From Phycomyces blakesleeanus NRRL 1555(-) (taxonomy: Eukaryota > Mucoromycota > Mucoromycetes > Mucorales > Phycomycetaceae), in assembly GCF_001638985.1 (NCBI RefSeq), contig NW_017265141.1, positions 1,357,001-1,421,000 of the forward strand: a stretch of DNA of 64,000 nt, in the 5' to 3' direction. Below are positions 9,941-22,572 of this stretch, one piece after another. Every line of letters starts with the position of its first letter. Within the stretch, counting starts at the first letter, position 1. Made by a program: the position numbers and the translations under genes. The notes beneath the pieces were generated by a model. The model ran no database searches. It was not told the DNA's origin and saw only the letters and a list, made by a program, of their open reading frames with translations.

Positions 9941-12701
9941 TGGTGCAATCGGAGATAGGTATCAATGTTTTTGGATTTGTTTCAATTTTCTCCTGAAAAA
10001 CTCCGCCAGCCAATTATGATTTAATATCCGACAACCTTTAAAAAAAATCAAAATTCAATGATATTTAGCACTCAAAACGTAAAGAATAAGCACAAAAGTA
10101 GAATTGATATATTTAATAAAATAATAATTAGAGATAAAGATAATTTATAAGCAAAAATAATAAAAAATAAAGAAAGTACAGATAAAAATTCTATTCTCTT
10201 CCTTCATCACGGCGATGAGAAGTATATTTTTTTTTTGTAAATTTTTTTACAACATCATTGGCTTCTTTCACGTTCATCTCTTGGCTGTATGCCTCAATGT
10301 AGCGCCACGAGCGGTTGTAATACCGGCGGATATTTGGAAGCTTACCAGCGTGATCCAGCAAAGTATGGATATTCTTATCCAGGGACTTATACGTATAGTC
10401 ACACTGGAGGCTAGCTTCACGCTTTGCGGCACCCCAATACCTCTCAATCCAATTGCATTCGCAATGGAACTTAGGGTAAAGTTCAAATATATGACCAGAG
10501 TCTTCGACAGCCTCATGAAGAGCAGTTTTCTGTGACATAAAATCTGGTTGTGAAGCCAGAAAATGATGTGCACAGCACTTGCTATCTTCAGAGGCGTCTT
10601 TACTCTTACAGTCTAGTCGCCATTTCTTAATAGGATTATACGGATCCTTCTCAAGCCACAAACCACGCTCCTCCAGAATATGACGGACGCCTTTAACATA
10701 TTTAACCTTATTTTGGACCCATTGTCCACTTTTCTTTGCAAACCATTCATCCTTCTCGTAGTACATTGATTGTACTTCCTCTACACCATTCCGGACAAAT
10801 ACTGTATCCCGCAAAGAACAAGGATCGTCGTCTTCAATCTCTTTGTCATTTAGATTCATTTTGCTTGAGATCAAAGCATTTTGACCATACGCTTTGTGAT
10901 TTGTGCTTTGGTCAAATGAAAAGACGGCCTTGCACCCTGGGTGAATCAATTCAAAAAGAGGAATAACATTGTTTTTCAATTGCTTCAACATATCCGCACT
11001 CGTCCAGTACCCATCTCTGTCGGCCCCAGGGCGGAATACCTCTCGTGACGACCATGCCCCTCTAGCCATTGTTCCGTGGCATACGCACTTGAACTCACTG
11101 ATCATGAGAGACATTCCTGGACCTTTCTTACGGATAGGATTTTCATCTTCCATTAGCCGCATGGTATCTTTCCCATCGTTTGCGTAGAATGTCGATTCAT
11201 CGTGAGTAACAAGAACATGCTCTATTTCATCGGATCTAAGTACTGGCAAAACTACAGTTTCTTCATTTTCAGAAAAAGTTGCCATTTTCTTCTTGTACAC
11301 CATCATTCTTTTTGCCCATTTCTGACGGTATGCAATCACATCCTCTCTTTCATGACCGTCGTAATAAATGTCTTTAGAGTTCTTTCTAAACACATAACCC
11401 CATTCATGAAGGTACTTCCAGATTGTACTTGTGGAAGTATTTCCAGGTATACCAAGCTTTCTTGGCAAAATATCTCCATCAATGTACTTCTTCACTTCGA
11501 TAAGACTTCGATTTTCTGGTCTCTGGTTCTGAATCCATTTACAGATAGTAGACTTTATATCTTCATCCGAAAATAAAGAATGTCTTCTCAAATATTTTCC
11601 TTGTTGGTGTAAGGCAATTGAACGGAAATCAACATACTCTTTGGCATACTTTCTTATAGCAGCTGGACGATAAGTGTTTTTGTGAAGCCATATTTCCATC
11701 GATGCTTTCTCTGAAGCTTCCATAGTTTTGGCGCCTGATATTCTGTATCGAAGGTAGCATTCAACTGATTTAAGCTTACAGAGTTCAAAAGCATCAACTG
11801 ACTGAGAAGAAGGACCTGCGCGAGTATAAGGGAAAATCTCTTTCTTAACATCTTCATGTGCAAGTTTAAGCACAGCAATTTTGTCAATCTGTATGTTCTC
11901 CAATTCACTATCAATAGATTCTTTTAATTCAATTGGAGCCTCTTTTTGAACTTTAATAAAGAAGCCTTTATCTGTAAGACGGTAGCTTCCTTGCGTATTT
12001 GAAGCATCATTATCTGCTTTTCTTTTTCTCCATTCAGTTGTTCGCGAATTTTTCTGATAAGTTCCACGAAGCGACTTATCAGCACCTTCATGCCATTTCA
12101 GCAGCTGGTTTGTATATGCAGCTGAAGTAACTTCTTCTGACATTCCCTGGAGCTCTCTGTCGTCCAAAACAATATCGTCTTCATGGTCAAACTCCAAGTC
12201 CACATAATCTTCATTTTCCAATTGTATTTTTTTAATAAAAGCTCCACTACTAGCCGATCTGTTTATTTTCTTTGCCATTGTTGATCTCTTTTTTGGACGA
12301 AACATTTTAGAGTGTTTTAAATATAAGTGTGTTAAGCTTGAGTAGTAACACTTGAGGAAGACCAAAATAATAAAAGGTACGCAATAAAAGTCAAAGTCAC
12401 ACGCACGTGATTTGCCTTTTTAAGAAATTATATTTAATGTCCGTCAGTGACAGCCATTTAACTTGTTTCAATATCGTAAAAACCGGGTAAACTCCGTTGT
12501 AAATAGGCCAATACATCCCAACTTTGAAAGTCTAAGACTTTTTATTCAGAGTAGTTAGAGCAATTGTAAACTCTTAATTCTATAGATAATGATCATATCT
12601 ATCGAATTAAGAGTTCAGAATTATATTAACTTAAGTTTTGCAAAAGTTATAAACTTTTAAAAAATACCCAAAAACTTAGATAGTTATCTCCGATCGCACC
12701 A
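9941..12701 (-). mobile_element. Complete TA-flanked DNA transposon with ~36-bp terminal inverted repeats
   Basis: The left end at 9941 reads TGGTGCAATCGGAGATA and the inverted right end at 12701 reads TGGTGCGATCGGAGATA; similarity continues to a shared GTTTTTGG, about 30 of 36 positions. Both ends are flanked by TA (9939-9940 and 12702-12703), the target duplication of Tc1/mariner-type elements. The element is 2761 bp and carries one long uninterrupted transposase gene on the minus strand. Intact ends and ORF suggest recent or current mobility. Confidence 0.88.
10191..12365 (-). CDS. DDE transposase of the 2.76 kb TA-flanked element
   Basis: A 724-codon uninterrupted ORF from ATG 12365; an internal ATG at 12305 (MFRPKKRS) may be the true start, because the first 20 residues look unlike coding sequence. 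The catalytic triad is visible as VTHDES (Asp389), FSFDQSTNH (Asp485) and CNWIERYWGAAKR (Glu641). The arrangement recalls Tc1-like DDE_3 enzymes, but the gap between the second Asp and Glu is about 155 residues, much longer than the usual 34-39, with an insertion containing CCAHHFLASQPDF. Residues 260-345 probably hold a helix-turn-helix DNA-binding region. The triad, the RRYYNRSWRYIEAY tail and the insertion match, from memory, a transposase group widespread in fungi. It would cut and join the element's ends at TA targets. Confidence 0.88.
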   Translation of the reverse strand: MVFLKCYYSSLTHLYLKHSKMFRPKKRSTMAKKINRSASSGAFIKKIQLENEDYVDLEFDHEDDIVLDDRELQGMSEEVTSAAYTNQLLKWHEGADKSLRGTYQKNSRTTEWRKRKADNDASNTQGSYRLTDKGFFIKVQKEAPIELKESIDSELENIQIDKIAVLKLAHEDVKKEIFPYTRAGPSSQSVDAFELCKLKSVECYLRYRISGAKTMEASEKASMEIWLHKNTYRPAAIRKYAKEYVDFRSIALHQQGKYLRRHSLFSDEDIKSTICKWIQNQRPENRSLIEVKKYIDGDILPRKLGIPGNTSTSTIWKYLHEWGYVFRKNSKDIYYDGHEREDVIAYRQKWAKRMMVYKKKMATFSENEETVVLPVLRSDEIEHVLVTHDESTFYANDGKDTMRLMEDENPIRKKGPGMSLMISEFKCVCHGTMARGAWSSREVFRPGADRDGYWTSADMLKQLKNNVIPLFELIHPGCKAVFSFDQSTNHKAYGQNALISSKMNLNDKEIEDDDPCSLRDTVFVRNGVEEVQSMYYEKDEWFAKKSGQWVQNKVKYVKGVRHILEERGLWLEKDPYNPIKKWRLDCKSKDASEDSKCCAHHFLASQPDFMSQKTALHEAVEDSGHIFELYPKFHCECNWIERYWGAAKREASLQCDYTYKSLDKNIHTLLDHAGKLPNIRRYYNRSWRYIEAYSQEMNVKEANDVVKKFTKKKYTSHRRDEGRE

Positions 12702-13119
12702 TAATTAACAAATACCTTTTTATTTTCTTTGTTCAAACTTACCTTGTTCACTCTTTTGATGTGAATGCAGAATCTGTGACGATAGAGAACATAGTATGAG
12801 TACAATTAATGATGTTATTGCCAATAATTACACCATCATTTTGGGGCATTATTGTTCGAAGTATTTCTATCAATCTTATTGGCATTTAATATGCACGCAG
12901 TAGCAGCATTATCTGTGGGTCTGTCTAAGAAAGGCTGGCTGATAAACTTTACTCTGAACTCTTTGATAGATTGACTTGTGAGATCACTTAATAAGAGTTG
13001 GACTTGCTCATATGTCCTTTTGAATTCAAATATTCTGTTTTGTCTTTTCCGTGCTGTGGGATCAGTATTGTAGAGTTACAAGAACTTTTTTTTTACTTGC
13101 TCAAAATGAGATGGCTTTG

Positions 13120-13495
13120 TACAGATCACATGAATGACTTTACTCTTCCAGGTAAAGCTAGTCGATTTACAGGGCGATTGCAGACTTTAAATAACGAGTC
13201 CTTGGTAATATTTAACTATTAGCTTAGAGCAATGTCTGAATCTTCTTCGTAGCTACTCACGATACAACAGAAAATGCACAATCTCTTGCAATTTATTATC
13301 TTGCAAGAAACCTAGAGATTCAGCATAGAGAAAGAAAAAATGTCATAAATATTTCCGGAGAAGATAAGCAAGACATAATCCCCTCTGTAGACCAAACAAA
13401 GGGAATAATTTATATTAAGATGCCTATTAAGGCGACTCTGGGTATCAAGGAACCTATTCTTGCTACTCTAACCCAAATATCCCTTGGTGTTACAG
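13120..13495 (+). pseudogene. Relic of a P450 gene (exon 3 end and exon 4 start)
   Basis: From 13228 the plus strand reads SNV*IFFVATHDTTENAQS and continues IYYLARNLEIQ, IPSVDQTKG, PILATLTQIS, matching exon 4 of the two P450 genes (SNLCAFFVAGHDTTANA, IYYLAKNPDIQ, IPTIEQTK, AVSAITRIS). The acceptor GCTTAG directly before 13228 is at the same place as in the live genes. A TGA at 13237-13239 replaces the Cys codon, and the I-helix Gly is Thr. Before the intron, residues resembling the end of exon 3 (NDFTLPGKAS, TLNNESL) are visible with a donor GTAATA. The heme-binding region is absent. It is on the opposite strand from the intact genes and is a decayed third copy. Confidence 0.8.
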
Positions 13496-15917
13496 TCACT
13501 GTAAACCTTGAAATAGTCCTTAAGAGGATTTAATAAATCCATTAATTTACCTGATCCACATCTGGATTAATTTCCCATTTAATAATGATGACGAATTGTA
13601 CTATAAGAAGGAAAGAAAGAGTATATATACTCACTCACTCGCCTTGTGTAAGTTTGGTGACAGAACTTTTCTGATTATCTGATGGCAATAAAAGAAGCTT
13701 TTTAGAAAATGGTCGATCTCAAATATAAACCAAGAGAAAGTATTCGCTGAGGGCATGAAAACGAATTAAATCATTACAAACTTGTTTCAATTAAACAAAA
13801 AATAACTCATTATTATTATAAATAACGCATAGTAAAACTTAAATACCAATCTACCAGCCAAAACTGTACATTATGTGTGCCTAAATTTTAGCAAATAAAT
13901 TTCGCAGGGGCGAAGGTTTGGCTGCCATGTGTATGTGTTTGTCAATTGCTTGCCAAGATTCAAGGAACGATAAATAAATACGTTTGTTAAAAGAATAGAA
14001 CGATGAGAGTAAATATAAGTGTACAATAAAGAGAGTGCGATAAATAATGCGCCATTAGCTGCACAATTATGCCTAAATTTACCCGTGCGTTTTGAACTGG
14101 TTTATGGACCATCAAACAAAAGACTGTTGTTTTACAATATCCTTACTGTACACAGGTATAATTATATCTGCACAAGACCATTGTGTATTGGCTTCATAAT
14201 TTTCATAAACAAAAGCACAAAGTATGTATTTGGAAGCACGCAGATTAATATGGTTTGATTCCAATGAACAAATTTTCTAATGTAGAATTATCAAACGTCT
14301 CTCATAGTTCACGCTAAAACAAGATAGGGATACTTTTAATACTTGACGTCAGGTTTATTTCCATTTTACAATCCTCTCTAACATTAGAATCTATATATTG
14401 TGCTTCTTTATACTTTATTTTTCTTTTTGTCCTTTGTAGAGTCCAAAGACTTTGTGCCTTGTCTTGCCAAATCCAAAGATGAGATCACCCACGTTTTCTT
14501 TTAAAGGCAATCTTGGTATCTTAGAAAATACTGATAGAAAAGAGAGAAAGGTAAACTATGCCACACACGACGATAGTCTGAATATTTTAGATATCTTGGT
14601 TTTTCTTTGATAAACAAACGATGAAATTTGAGATCCTCTGTGTGTAGAATTGGCTCCTATTAAAGTCTAATATTTATATACATTTGCTTTACAAGACATC
14701 CAGGTATCTTTATTAGCATTTGGGTATTTAATTATTTTGCTCAACTGGACCGGGACCCTTTACCCCCAAGGAAAAAAAATCAAAAAAAGGCGTGATGATA
14801 ATCGATTAAGTTTCCTTTATTTTGCATCTAATCATAGATAGGTTGGGCTATTTTATCTCTTGCTATCTATCTATCCCTTTCTGTTTTTATTTTAATTCTA
14901 AATCTGCTACTGTTCCCATGAATTATTTACATGGGAGATGTTCCCCTGCTCTGTTACAGTTGTCCAAAATAAATAAATATAAAGTCGTACGGTATTAGCC
15001 ATGATTGTGAATGATATAGTAAAAATCAATGAAAACCCTCTTTGTCCTGATATTAAGTATATAAGTTTGTTTTTATCAAATTACCCACGCACCTTCTTAT
15101 TTCATACTCGAGGTAATAAAGTTGGGCACGAGAAAGGAGGAGGAAAAATAAGATTATGGTTCCAAAAATGATTTCGTTTATATTCTTTGGTGCTTTTTTA
15201 GGATGATAAGAGCCATATTGAATAAGATACTTGCTATCTTTGGCATTATAGAAAGAATGAAAGAAAAGTGATAGTCTGTCCGGTAGCTAACCGTATCTTT
15301 ATATTCATTATCTCACGCTTATCTAAAGAAAAAAAAACTATTCCTCATATGGCACATTAATCTAAAGAAGTGCTTATGCTCATGAGCAATGATACTTTGG
15401 TTAAATCTCAAGTATAAAGGCAACAATGGTAGAATTATCCGTATACAAACATTGTATTTTTCAATTCCTCTGCATTAATATATACATATATAAATACATT
15501 AAGAAGAACTACAGCATAATATAACTGATTATTTGATATACACTTCACTACCACAACATATACTTCTTTACAGACAAGTAGACAGACAAACACATGCAAA
15601 TATAAAGGTAACATATTCTTTTTATATATATTTAAAGAAATAGATATTAAGAAATAAATAAATAAATAAATAAACGAATATGGATAGTAATAAAATGACA
15701 CGCTCGACATTGCATTTTTCTTTTAATAATAAAATGAGGTTGAGGAAGTGTTATATACAAGATAAACTGAACAATAAAATAATAACAAAAAAAAAAGCAG
15801 TAAAGAAACTAATAATGATAATAGTAGTAATAGTAGTAATAGTAATAGTAGTAGTAGTAATTTATTTTATGTATGTGTGTGTGTGTATGTGTGTATGTAT
15901 ATATATTCTTTTTCTTT
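13496..15917. other. AT-rich intergenic region before glutamate synthase 3' end
   Basis: No gene could be supported. The stretch holds AT microsatellites, a (AAAT)n run near 15655-15675 and a (GTA)n/(TGTG)n run at about 15825-15895 that forms part of the 3' flank of the glutamate synthase gene. Short ORFs at 14019-14258 and 15435-15710 are low-complexity and not credible. Confidence 0.4.
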
Positions 15918-18900
15918 TTATGCCTCGACGGTAATGGTAGCAGCAACAGTGTTCTTGAGTGCGCGCTGGTTAATACCACCTGCAACGGGGAGATAGGTGC
16001 TTCCCATCAAGTGCTGATCAACCTCACGAGCGCAAAGACGACCTTCATTAATACCGTGCACAATCAAAGACTGACCGCGGCGACAATCACCAGCAGCAAA
16101 GACACCATCAACATTGGGGACACTGAACTTGCCCTTGGGGGTCTCGATGTTCGAACGTCCATCCTGCTTCAGGGAAAGCTGCTTGCAGACGGCTTCCTCA
16201 GGACCCAAGAAACCCATGGACAACAAGACAAGATCTGCCTCGAAGAACTGCTCAGAGCCCTCGATTTCCTTCATTGCCCAGCGACCAGCAGAGTCCTTGG
16301 TCCACTCAACACGAACGGTGTTGATACCCTTGATAGCTCCCTCGCCATCGGACACGAACTCCTTGGAAAGAACACAGTACTCACGGGGATCGTTACCAAA
16401 GTGGGCCTTGACCTCAGAGTGACCATAGTCGACCTTGAAGACACGGGGGTACTGGGGCCATGGGTTGTCGCTACCACGGGTGTTGGGAGGCTGGGGAAGA
16501 AGCTCAAAGTTGACAACGGACTTGCAGCCATGACGGACCGAAGTACCGATACAATCGTTACCAGTGTCACCACCACCAATCACAACGACGTGCTTGTCCT
16601 TGGCAGACAAGTACTGGCCATCCTTGAGCTGAGAATCCAAAAGACTCTTGGTGTTGGCCTGGAGGAACTCCATTGCAAAGTGGACACCATCGAGCTCACG
16701 GCCGGGGATCTTGAGGTCGCGAGGCCAGGTGGCACCGGTGGCTACAATGAGAGCATCGTTCTCGGCACGGATGGCATTGGCATCAACATCGACACCGATG
16801 TTTGCATTGGGGACAAAGGTAATACCCTCGGCAGCCAAAAGATCCACACGGCGCTGGACGATCTTCTTGTCGAGCTTCATGTTGGGAATACCATACATCA
16901 ACAGACCACCCATACGGTCGTTACGGTCGTAGACAGTGACGCTGTGGCCAGCCTTGTTGAGCTGATCGGCGGCAGCAAGACCAGCAGGGCCGGAACCAAT
17001 GATGGCAACAGTCTTACCAGTGCGCTGGAGAGGGGGAGTAGGGACCATCCATCCCTCATCGAAACCGCGGTCAATGATGGCGCACTCAATGCTCTTGATG
17101 GCAACAGGGGGTTCGTTGATACCCAAGACACAGGCACCTTCGCAAGGAGCAGGGCACACACGACCGGTGAACTCGGGGAAGTTGTTGGTCATCAGAAGAC
17201 GGTCAAGGGCATCCTTCCAGTTGTCCTTGTAAACGAGCTCGTTCCACTTGGGAATGATGTTACCAATGGGGCAACCGGTATCAGACTGACAGAATGGAAC
17301 ACCACAGTCCATGCAGCGGGCGGCCTGCTCGTGGAGCTGAGGGCGGGTCAGACGGTTGTTGATCTCGTCCCAGTCCGAAGTACGCTTGGAGGCATTGCGG
17401 TAAGAGTCGGTTCTGCGCTTGTACTTCATGAAACCCTTGATCTTGTCAAGCTTGGCACGACGGGCAAGGATGGCTTCCTCGTCAAGGACACTGTCCTCAA
17501 GATCATCCAACACTGGCTCGACCTTCTTATGCTCATGCTCACACACCTTCTCTTCTTCAACTGGAACATTGGCCTGGGCAGCAGCAGCGCGGGCCTTCAT
17601 CAAGAGCTCACCATACTCAACTGGCATAACCATAACAAACTTGGGCAAGTACTCGGTGAAATTCTGCAGGATGCGGCCAGCCAAGGGAGAGCCGGTATAG
17701 TGGAAGTGATCCTCGATCAGGTCACGCAATTCGGCAACACGCTCATCATCATTGACAGTCTCAAGGTTGACCATCTCCATGTTGACCTTGGGCTTGAATG
17801 TCTCGTCGGTATCGAGAACATAGGCAATACCACCAGACATACCGGCAGCAAAGTTGCGACCAGTCTTGCCAAGGATGACAGCACGACCACCGGTCATGTA
17901 CTCGCAACCGTGATCTCCAACACCCTCACACACAGCAATAGCACCAGAGTTACGGACACAGAAACGCTCGGCAGCAATACCACGGAAGAAGGCCTTACCA
18001 CTAGTAGCACCGTACAAGCAGACGTTTCCGACAATGATGTTCTCCTCGGACTTGAAGGTAGAGCACTTGGGAGGGAAGATGGCAAGCTTACCACCAGACA
18101 GACCCTTGCCGACATAATCGTTGGCATCACCCTCGAGTTCGATGGACACACCAGGGGCCAAGAAGGCACCGAGAGACTGACCTGCAGAACCGGTCAACTT
18201 GATCTGGATAGTATCGGCAGGGAGGCCGTTCTCGCCATGGCGCTTGGAAACATGGTAAGAGAGAGTAGTACCGAGAGCACGATCGGTGTTCACGACCTGG
18301 GCATCAATCACAACATTTTCCTTGTTCGAGAGTGCGGGCTCGGACTCTTCAATAAAGTAGTTATCGAGACGGACGTGGAGGTTGTGCTTCTGCTTGCTGA
18401 CACAGTGGCTGGCAACGCCAGGGCGGAGAGAGCTTGCAGGGGTCAGGATTGGAGAAAGATCAAGGTTGGCAGTCTTGTAGGTACGGAGAGAGTCATTGAC
18501 CTTGAGGAACTCGGCGCGACCAACCATCTCATTGATGGAACGGAAACCAAGCTTGGCCATGTAGCTACGGAGCTCTTCAGCCAAGTAGAAGAAGAAGTTA
18601 ACAACGTGCTCAGGAGAACCCTCGAACTTTTTGCGGAGCTCGGGATCCTGGGTAGCAATACCAACAGGGCAAGTGTTCTACAGATAGCAAAAGATGAAAA
18701 AAGAAAGAAAAGATTAGTAAATTAATTTAATAATTTTTTAAGATATTTTTTAACTCACCAAATGGCACTTGCGCATCATGGTACAACCAAGAGCAATAAG
18801 AGGAGTAGTAGCGAAACCCCACTCTTCAGCACCAAGTAAACAAGCAACAGCAATATCACGACCAGTCTTGATCTGACCATCGGTCTGGACAATAACACGA

Positions 18901-21900
18901 CCACGGAGATCGTTGAGAACCAAGGTCTGGTGAGTCTCAGCAAGGCCGAGTTCCCAAGGAAGACCAGCATATTTGATACCAGTCCAGCGAGAAGCACCAG
19001 TTCCACCATCGTGACCGGAGATAAGGATATGATCGGCCTTGGCCTTTGCAACACCCGAAGCAACAATACCCACACCAACCTCGGACACAAGCTTTACAGA
19101 CACACGCGAGCGGGGGTTAGCACACTTGAGATCGTAAATGAGCTGCTTGAGATCCTCGATAGAGTAAATGTCGTGATGGGGAGGGGGGGAAATGAGACCG
19201 ATACCAGGAGTGGTCTTGCGGGTAGAAGCGATCTCCTCAGAAACCTTGCCACCAGCCAACTCACCACCCTCACCGGGCTTGGCACCCTGGGCCATCTTGA
19301 TCTGCAACTCCTCGGCATCAGAAAGGTAGAATGAAGTGACACCGAAACGACCAGATGCAACCTGCTTGATGGCCGAGCGCATGCTGTCGCCGTTCTCGAG
19401 GGGGATCGAACGAGCGGGCTTCTCACCACCCTCACCAGTGTTGGACTTTCCGCCGAGCTTGTTCATGGCAATAGCGAGCGAAGAGTGAGCCTCCATAGAA
19501 ATAGAGCCGTAGGACATGGCACCAGTGACAAAGCGCTTGACAATCGAATCCCAGGACTCGACTTGCTCAATGGGAATAGGCTTGGCCTTCTCGTAGTCAA
19601 ACTCGAGCATGCCACGCAGAGTACACTTCTTGATGGCTTCATAGGCGTTGCGGGTATAAGCATCATATGACGACTGGTTCTTCTCACGGACGGCATCCTG
19701 GAGGTTTGCAATACCAGAGGGATCGGCAATGTGTGCCTCTCCACCGTCACGCCAGTGGTACTCGCCAGATTCGGGAAGAGCGACGGGCTGGACAATGTTG
19801 CGTGAAGGGTAACCGCTCTCATGCAAAGTCAGGGCATCGAGGGCAAAGATATCAAATGTGACACCCTTGATACGCGAGGCTGTACCGGTGAAGCAGCGGG
19901 AGATCACAGTGTCATCTACACCGAGGGCCTCGAAGATCTGAGCACCCTTGTAAGAAGCAAGAGTAGAAATGCCCATCTTGGACATGACTTTCATGATACC
20001 ATTGTCAATACCCTTCTTGAAGTTGTAGATCAGCTTCTGGGCAGTCAGTCCCTCGTGAACAGCACCCTCGCGGCAGAGCTTCATCATGGCCTCCATGGAA
20101 AGGTAAGGACAGATGGCATCAACACCGTAACCCAACAGAACACAGAAGTGGTGGACTTCTCTGGCTTCGGCAGTCTCGACCATGAGGGCGATCTTGGAAC
20201 GCTGCTTGTGGCGGACGAGATGGTGGTGGACACCACCGGCGGCAATGAGAGAAGAGATGGCAACACGGTCGCTAGAGACGGCACGGTCAGAGAGAATGAC
20301 GACCTTGTAGTTATCTTCGATGGCCTGGGTAACCTCGGTACAGACACGCTCAATGGCATCAACGTAACCCTGGATACCGGTCTCCTTGGCAAAAGTGATG
20401 TCAATGGTAGCAACCTTCCAGGAGGGATAGAAGTTCTCCATGGACTTGATGGCAGAAAGTTCTTCCATTGAGAGCACAGGTGAAGGGAGAGCCAGACGGT
20501 TGCACTGGGCCTCGTCGATCTCAAGAATATTGCCTTCAGGACCAACGTAGCACTCGAGAGACATGACGATCTCCTCACGGATAGGATCGATGGGAGGGTT
20601 GGTGACCTGGGCAAAGAGCTCGCGGAAGTACTCGTAGATCTGACGGGGCTGCTCAGACAGACAGGCAAGAGCGGTGTCGTTACCCATGGAGCCCAGGGCT
20701 TCCTTTCCAGTGCTGGCCATGGGGATCATGAGAAGGTTGAGCTGTTCGAGAGTGTATCCGAAAGCCTTGAGACGGGGGTCAGTCTGGACAGAGTAGTCGT
20801 CCAACTGGACCTCGAACGCGGATTCCTCGCGTGCCTTGTCGACGATGCTGGTCAGGGTGATCTGCTGGGACTTGACCCACTCGTTGAAGCTAAACTTGGC
20901 GGCAGTCTTTTGCTTGAGTTCCTTGTCATCGACAATCACACCCTCGACGGTATCGACGAGCAACATGCGGCCAGGCTGCAGACGGCCCTTTTGGACGATG
21001 GTTTCAGGATCAACGTAGACGGTTCCGACTTCTGAGGCACAGATCATGATGTCATCGGTGGTCAAGTAGTAGCGACAGGGACGGAGACCGTTGCGATCCA
21101 AGGAGGCACCACAGTAGCGGCCATCAGAGAAAGTGAAGAGAGCAGGGCCATCCCAGGGTTCCATGAGCGAGGCAGCCCATCTATAGAAGCCCTTCATGTC
21201 CGGGCTCATTGCGTCGTTGTTCTGCCATGCTTCGGGAATCATCATCATGACAGCTTCGGGCAGAGAAACGACACCGTTGATGACCAGCAGTTCGAGGACG
21301 TTATCGAAAGCAGCCGAGTCAGAGCCGCCTTCTTCAATGATAGGGTAAAGTAGCTCGAGTTCGGAACCGAACTTGTCAGAGGCCATGACACCTTCACGGG
21401 AACGCATCCAGTTCTTATTACCACGAAGAGTGTTGATTTCACCTATTGGTTAGTTGTAATAATGAGTGTTAATAAAGAAAAAAAAATTAAAAAAAAATAA
21501 TAATAATAATAATAATTACCATTGTGAGCACACCAACGCATGGGTTGAGCACGATCCCATGAGGGAAAGGTGTTTGTGGAGAAACGAGAATGGACAAGAG
21601 CAAAGTGGGTTGTGTACTGGACGTTGTTAAGATCGTGGAAGTATTGGTAGACCTGCTTTGGGGTGAGCTGACCCTTGTAGACGATGTTTTTGTTTGAGAG
21701 AGAGCAGACATAGAACCACTTTTTCATTGTGAGGGTGTGGGTTGCATGCTTGCGAAGGACATAGAGCTGGCGTTCGAAGCGCTGTTCGTCAAAGTCTGAC
21801 TGGTCTGCGAGTACGACAAAGGGCTGTACGATCGCGGGCTCCTTGGACTTGGCGGCAGGGCCGATGATGGTTGAGTCGCGGGGGACTGAACGCCAGCCGA

Positions 21901-22303
21901 GGACGTTGAGGTTGAGTGACGAAGCCAGCGTCTCAAAGACCATCTTGGACTCCTGGACAGAGTCCTCGTCGCCTTTCATGAACAGGTTTCCGACGGCGTA
22001 TTGGCCTTCTTGGGGTAAAGAGATTCCGAGTTCTCTCTGGGTTTCGTTGACGAAGAATTGATGGGGTATTCCGGTCATGACACCAGCACCGTCACCGTCA
22101 CGGATGTCGGCACCACTGGCACCTCTATGGGTCATGTTGCAGAGAATGCTGCTAGCATCACTGAGGATCTTGTGCGATCTGACACCTTTGACGTGGACCA
22201 TGAAGCCAACGCCACAGGCATCTTTTTCGAGCTCGGGGTTGTACAGACCCTGGGCAGCCGGGATGGCGCCCGCCCACGAATTGTTATTAGTAATGGTTGA
22301 CAT
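15918..22303 (-). CDS. GLT1: Glutamate synthase (NAD(P)H-type, single-chain GOGAT)
   Basis: Exons 21520-22303, 18759-21442 and 15918-18677 join to 2075 residues, close to the ~2100 of fungal enzymes. It converts glutamine plus 2-oxoglutarate to two glutamates, the GOGAT half of ammonium assimilation. The N-terminal amidotransferase nucleophile is in DACGVGF (Cys30). The central FMN synthase domain includes the GHDGGTGAS loop and the 3Fe-4S motif CHLNTCPVG, which intron 2 splits. A long glycine-rich GXXGG beta-helix domain follows, then a GltD-like reductase domain with clustered Cys ([19 protein letters not shown]), an FAD site (AIIGSGPAG) and a nucleotide site (VVIGGGDTG). Exon 1 joins exon 2 as [19 protein letters not shown] content and codon bias are far higher than in the flanks, typical of a highly expressed gene. 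Confidence 0.97.
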
Positions 22304-22541
22304 TATATACAGTGTAAGGAAGTTGTGCGTGTAGTTTTTATGTATAGATTGATTGCAGGTAGACTAGCAATAGCGCAAGAGATATTAAAAGAGAAAAATG
22401 AAAAAAAAGTATAAAGTAACAAGAAAGAAAGAAAGAGAAAAAAAAATATATGGAGGAGTAGGGGAGTGGTCAACGTATGGGGGGCGGCAAGAATTTTTAG
22501 GAAGAATGAAGCTTGGGAGTTTATATAGACAATTAAATAAT

Positions 22542-22572
<31 letters not shown>

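Noticed and set aside
10215..11576. Plus-strand ORFs of up to 124 codons across the 2.76 kb transposon
   Set aside because: They overlap the intact transposase in antisense frames and have no recognisable features.
15873..18725. A 950-codon plus-strand ORF opposite glutamate synthase
   Set aside because: It is the exact antisense of the glutamate synthase exon, whose translation shows unmistakable family motifs; the open antisense frame follows from strong codon bias and high GC. Similar shorter antisense ORFs over 19.8-20.5 kb were dropped for the same reason.
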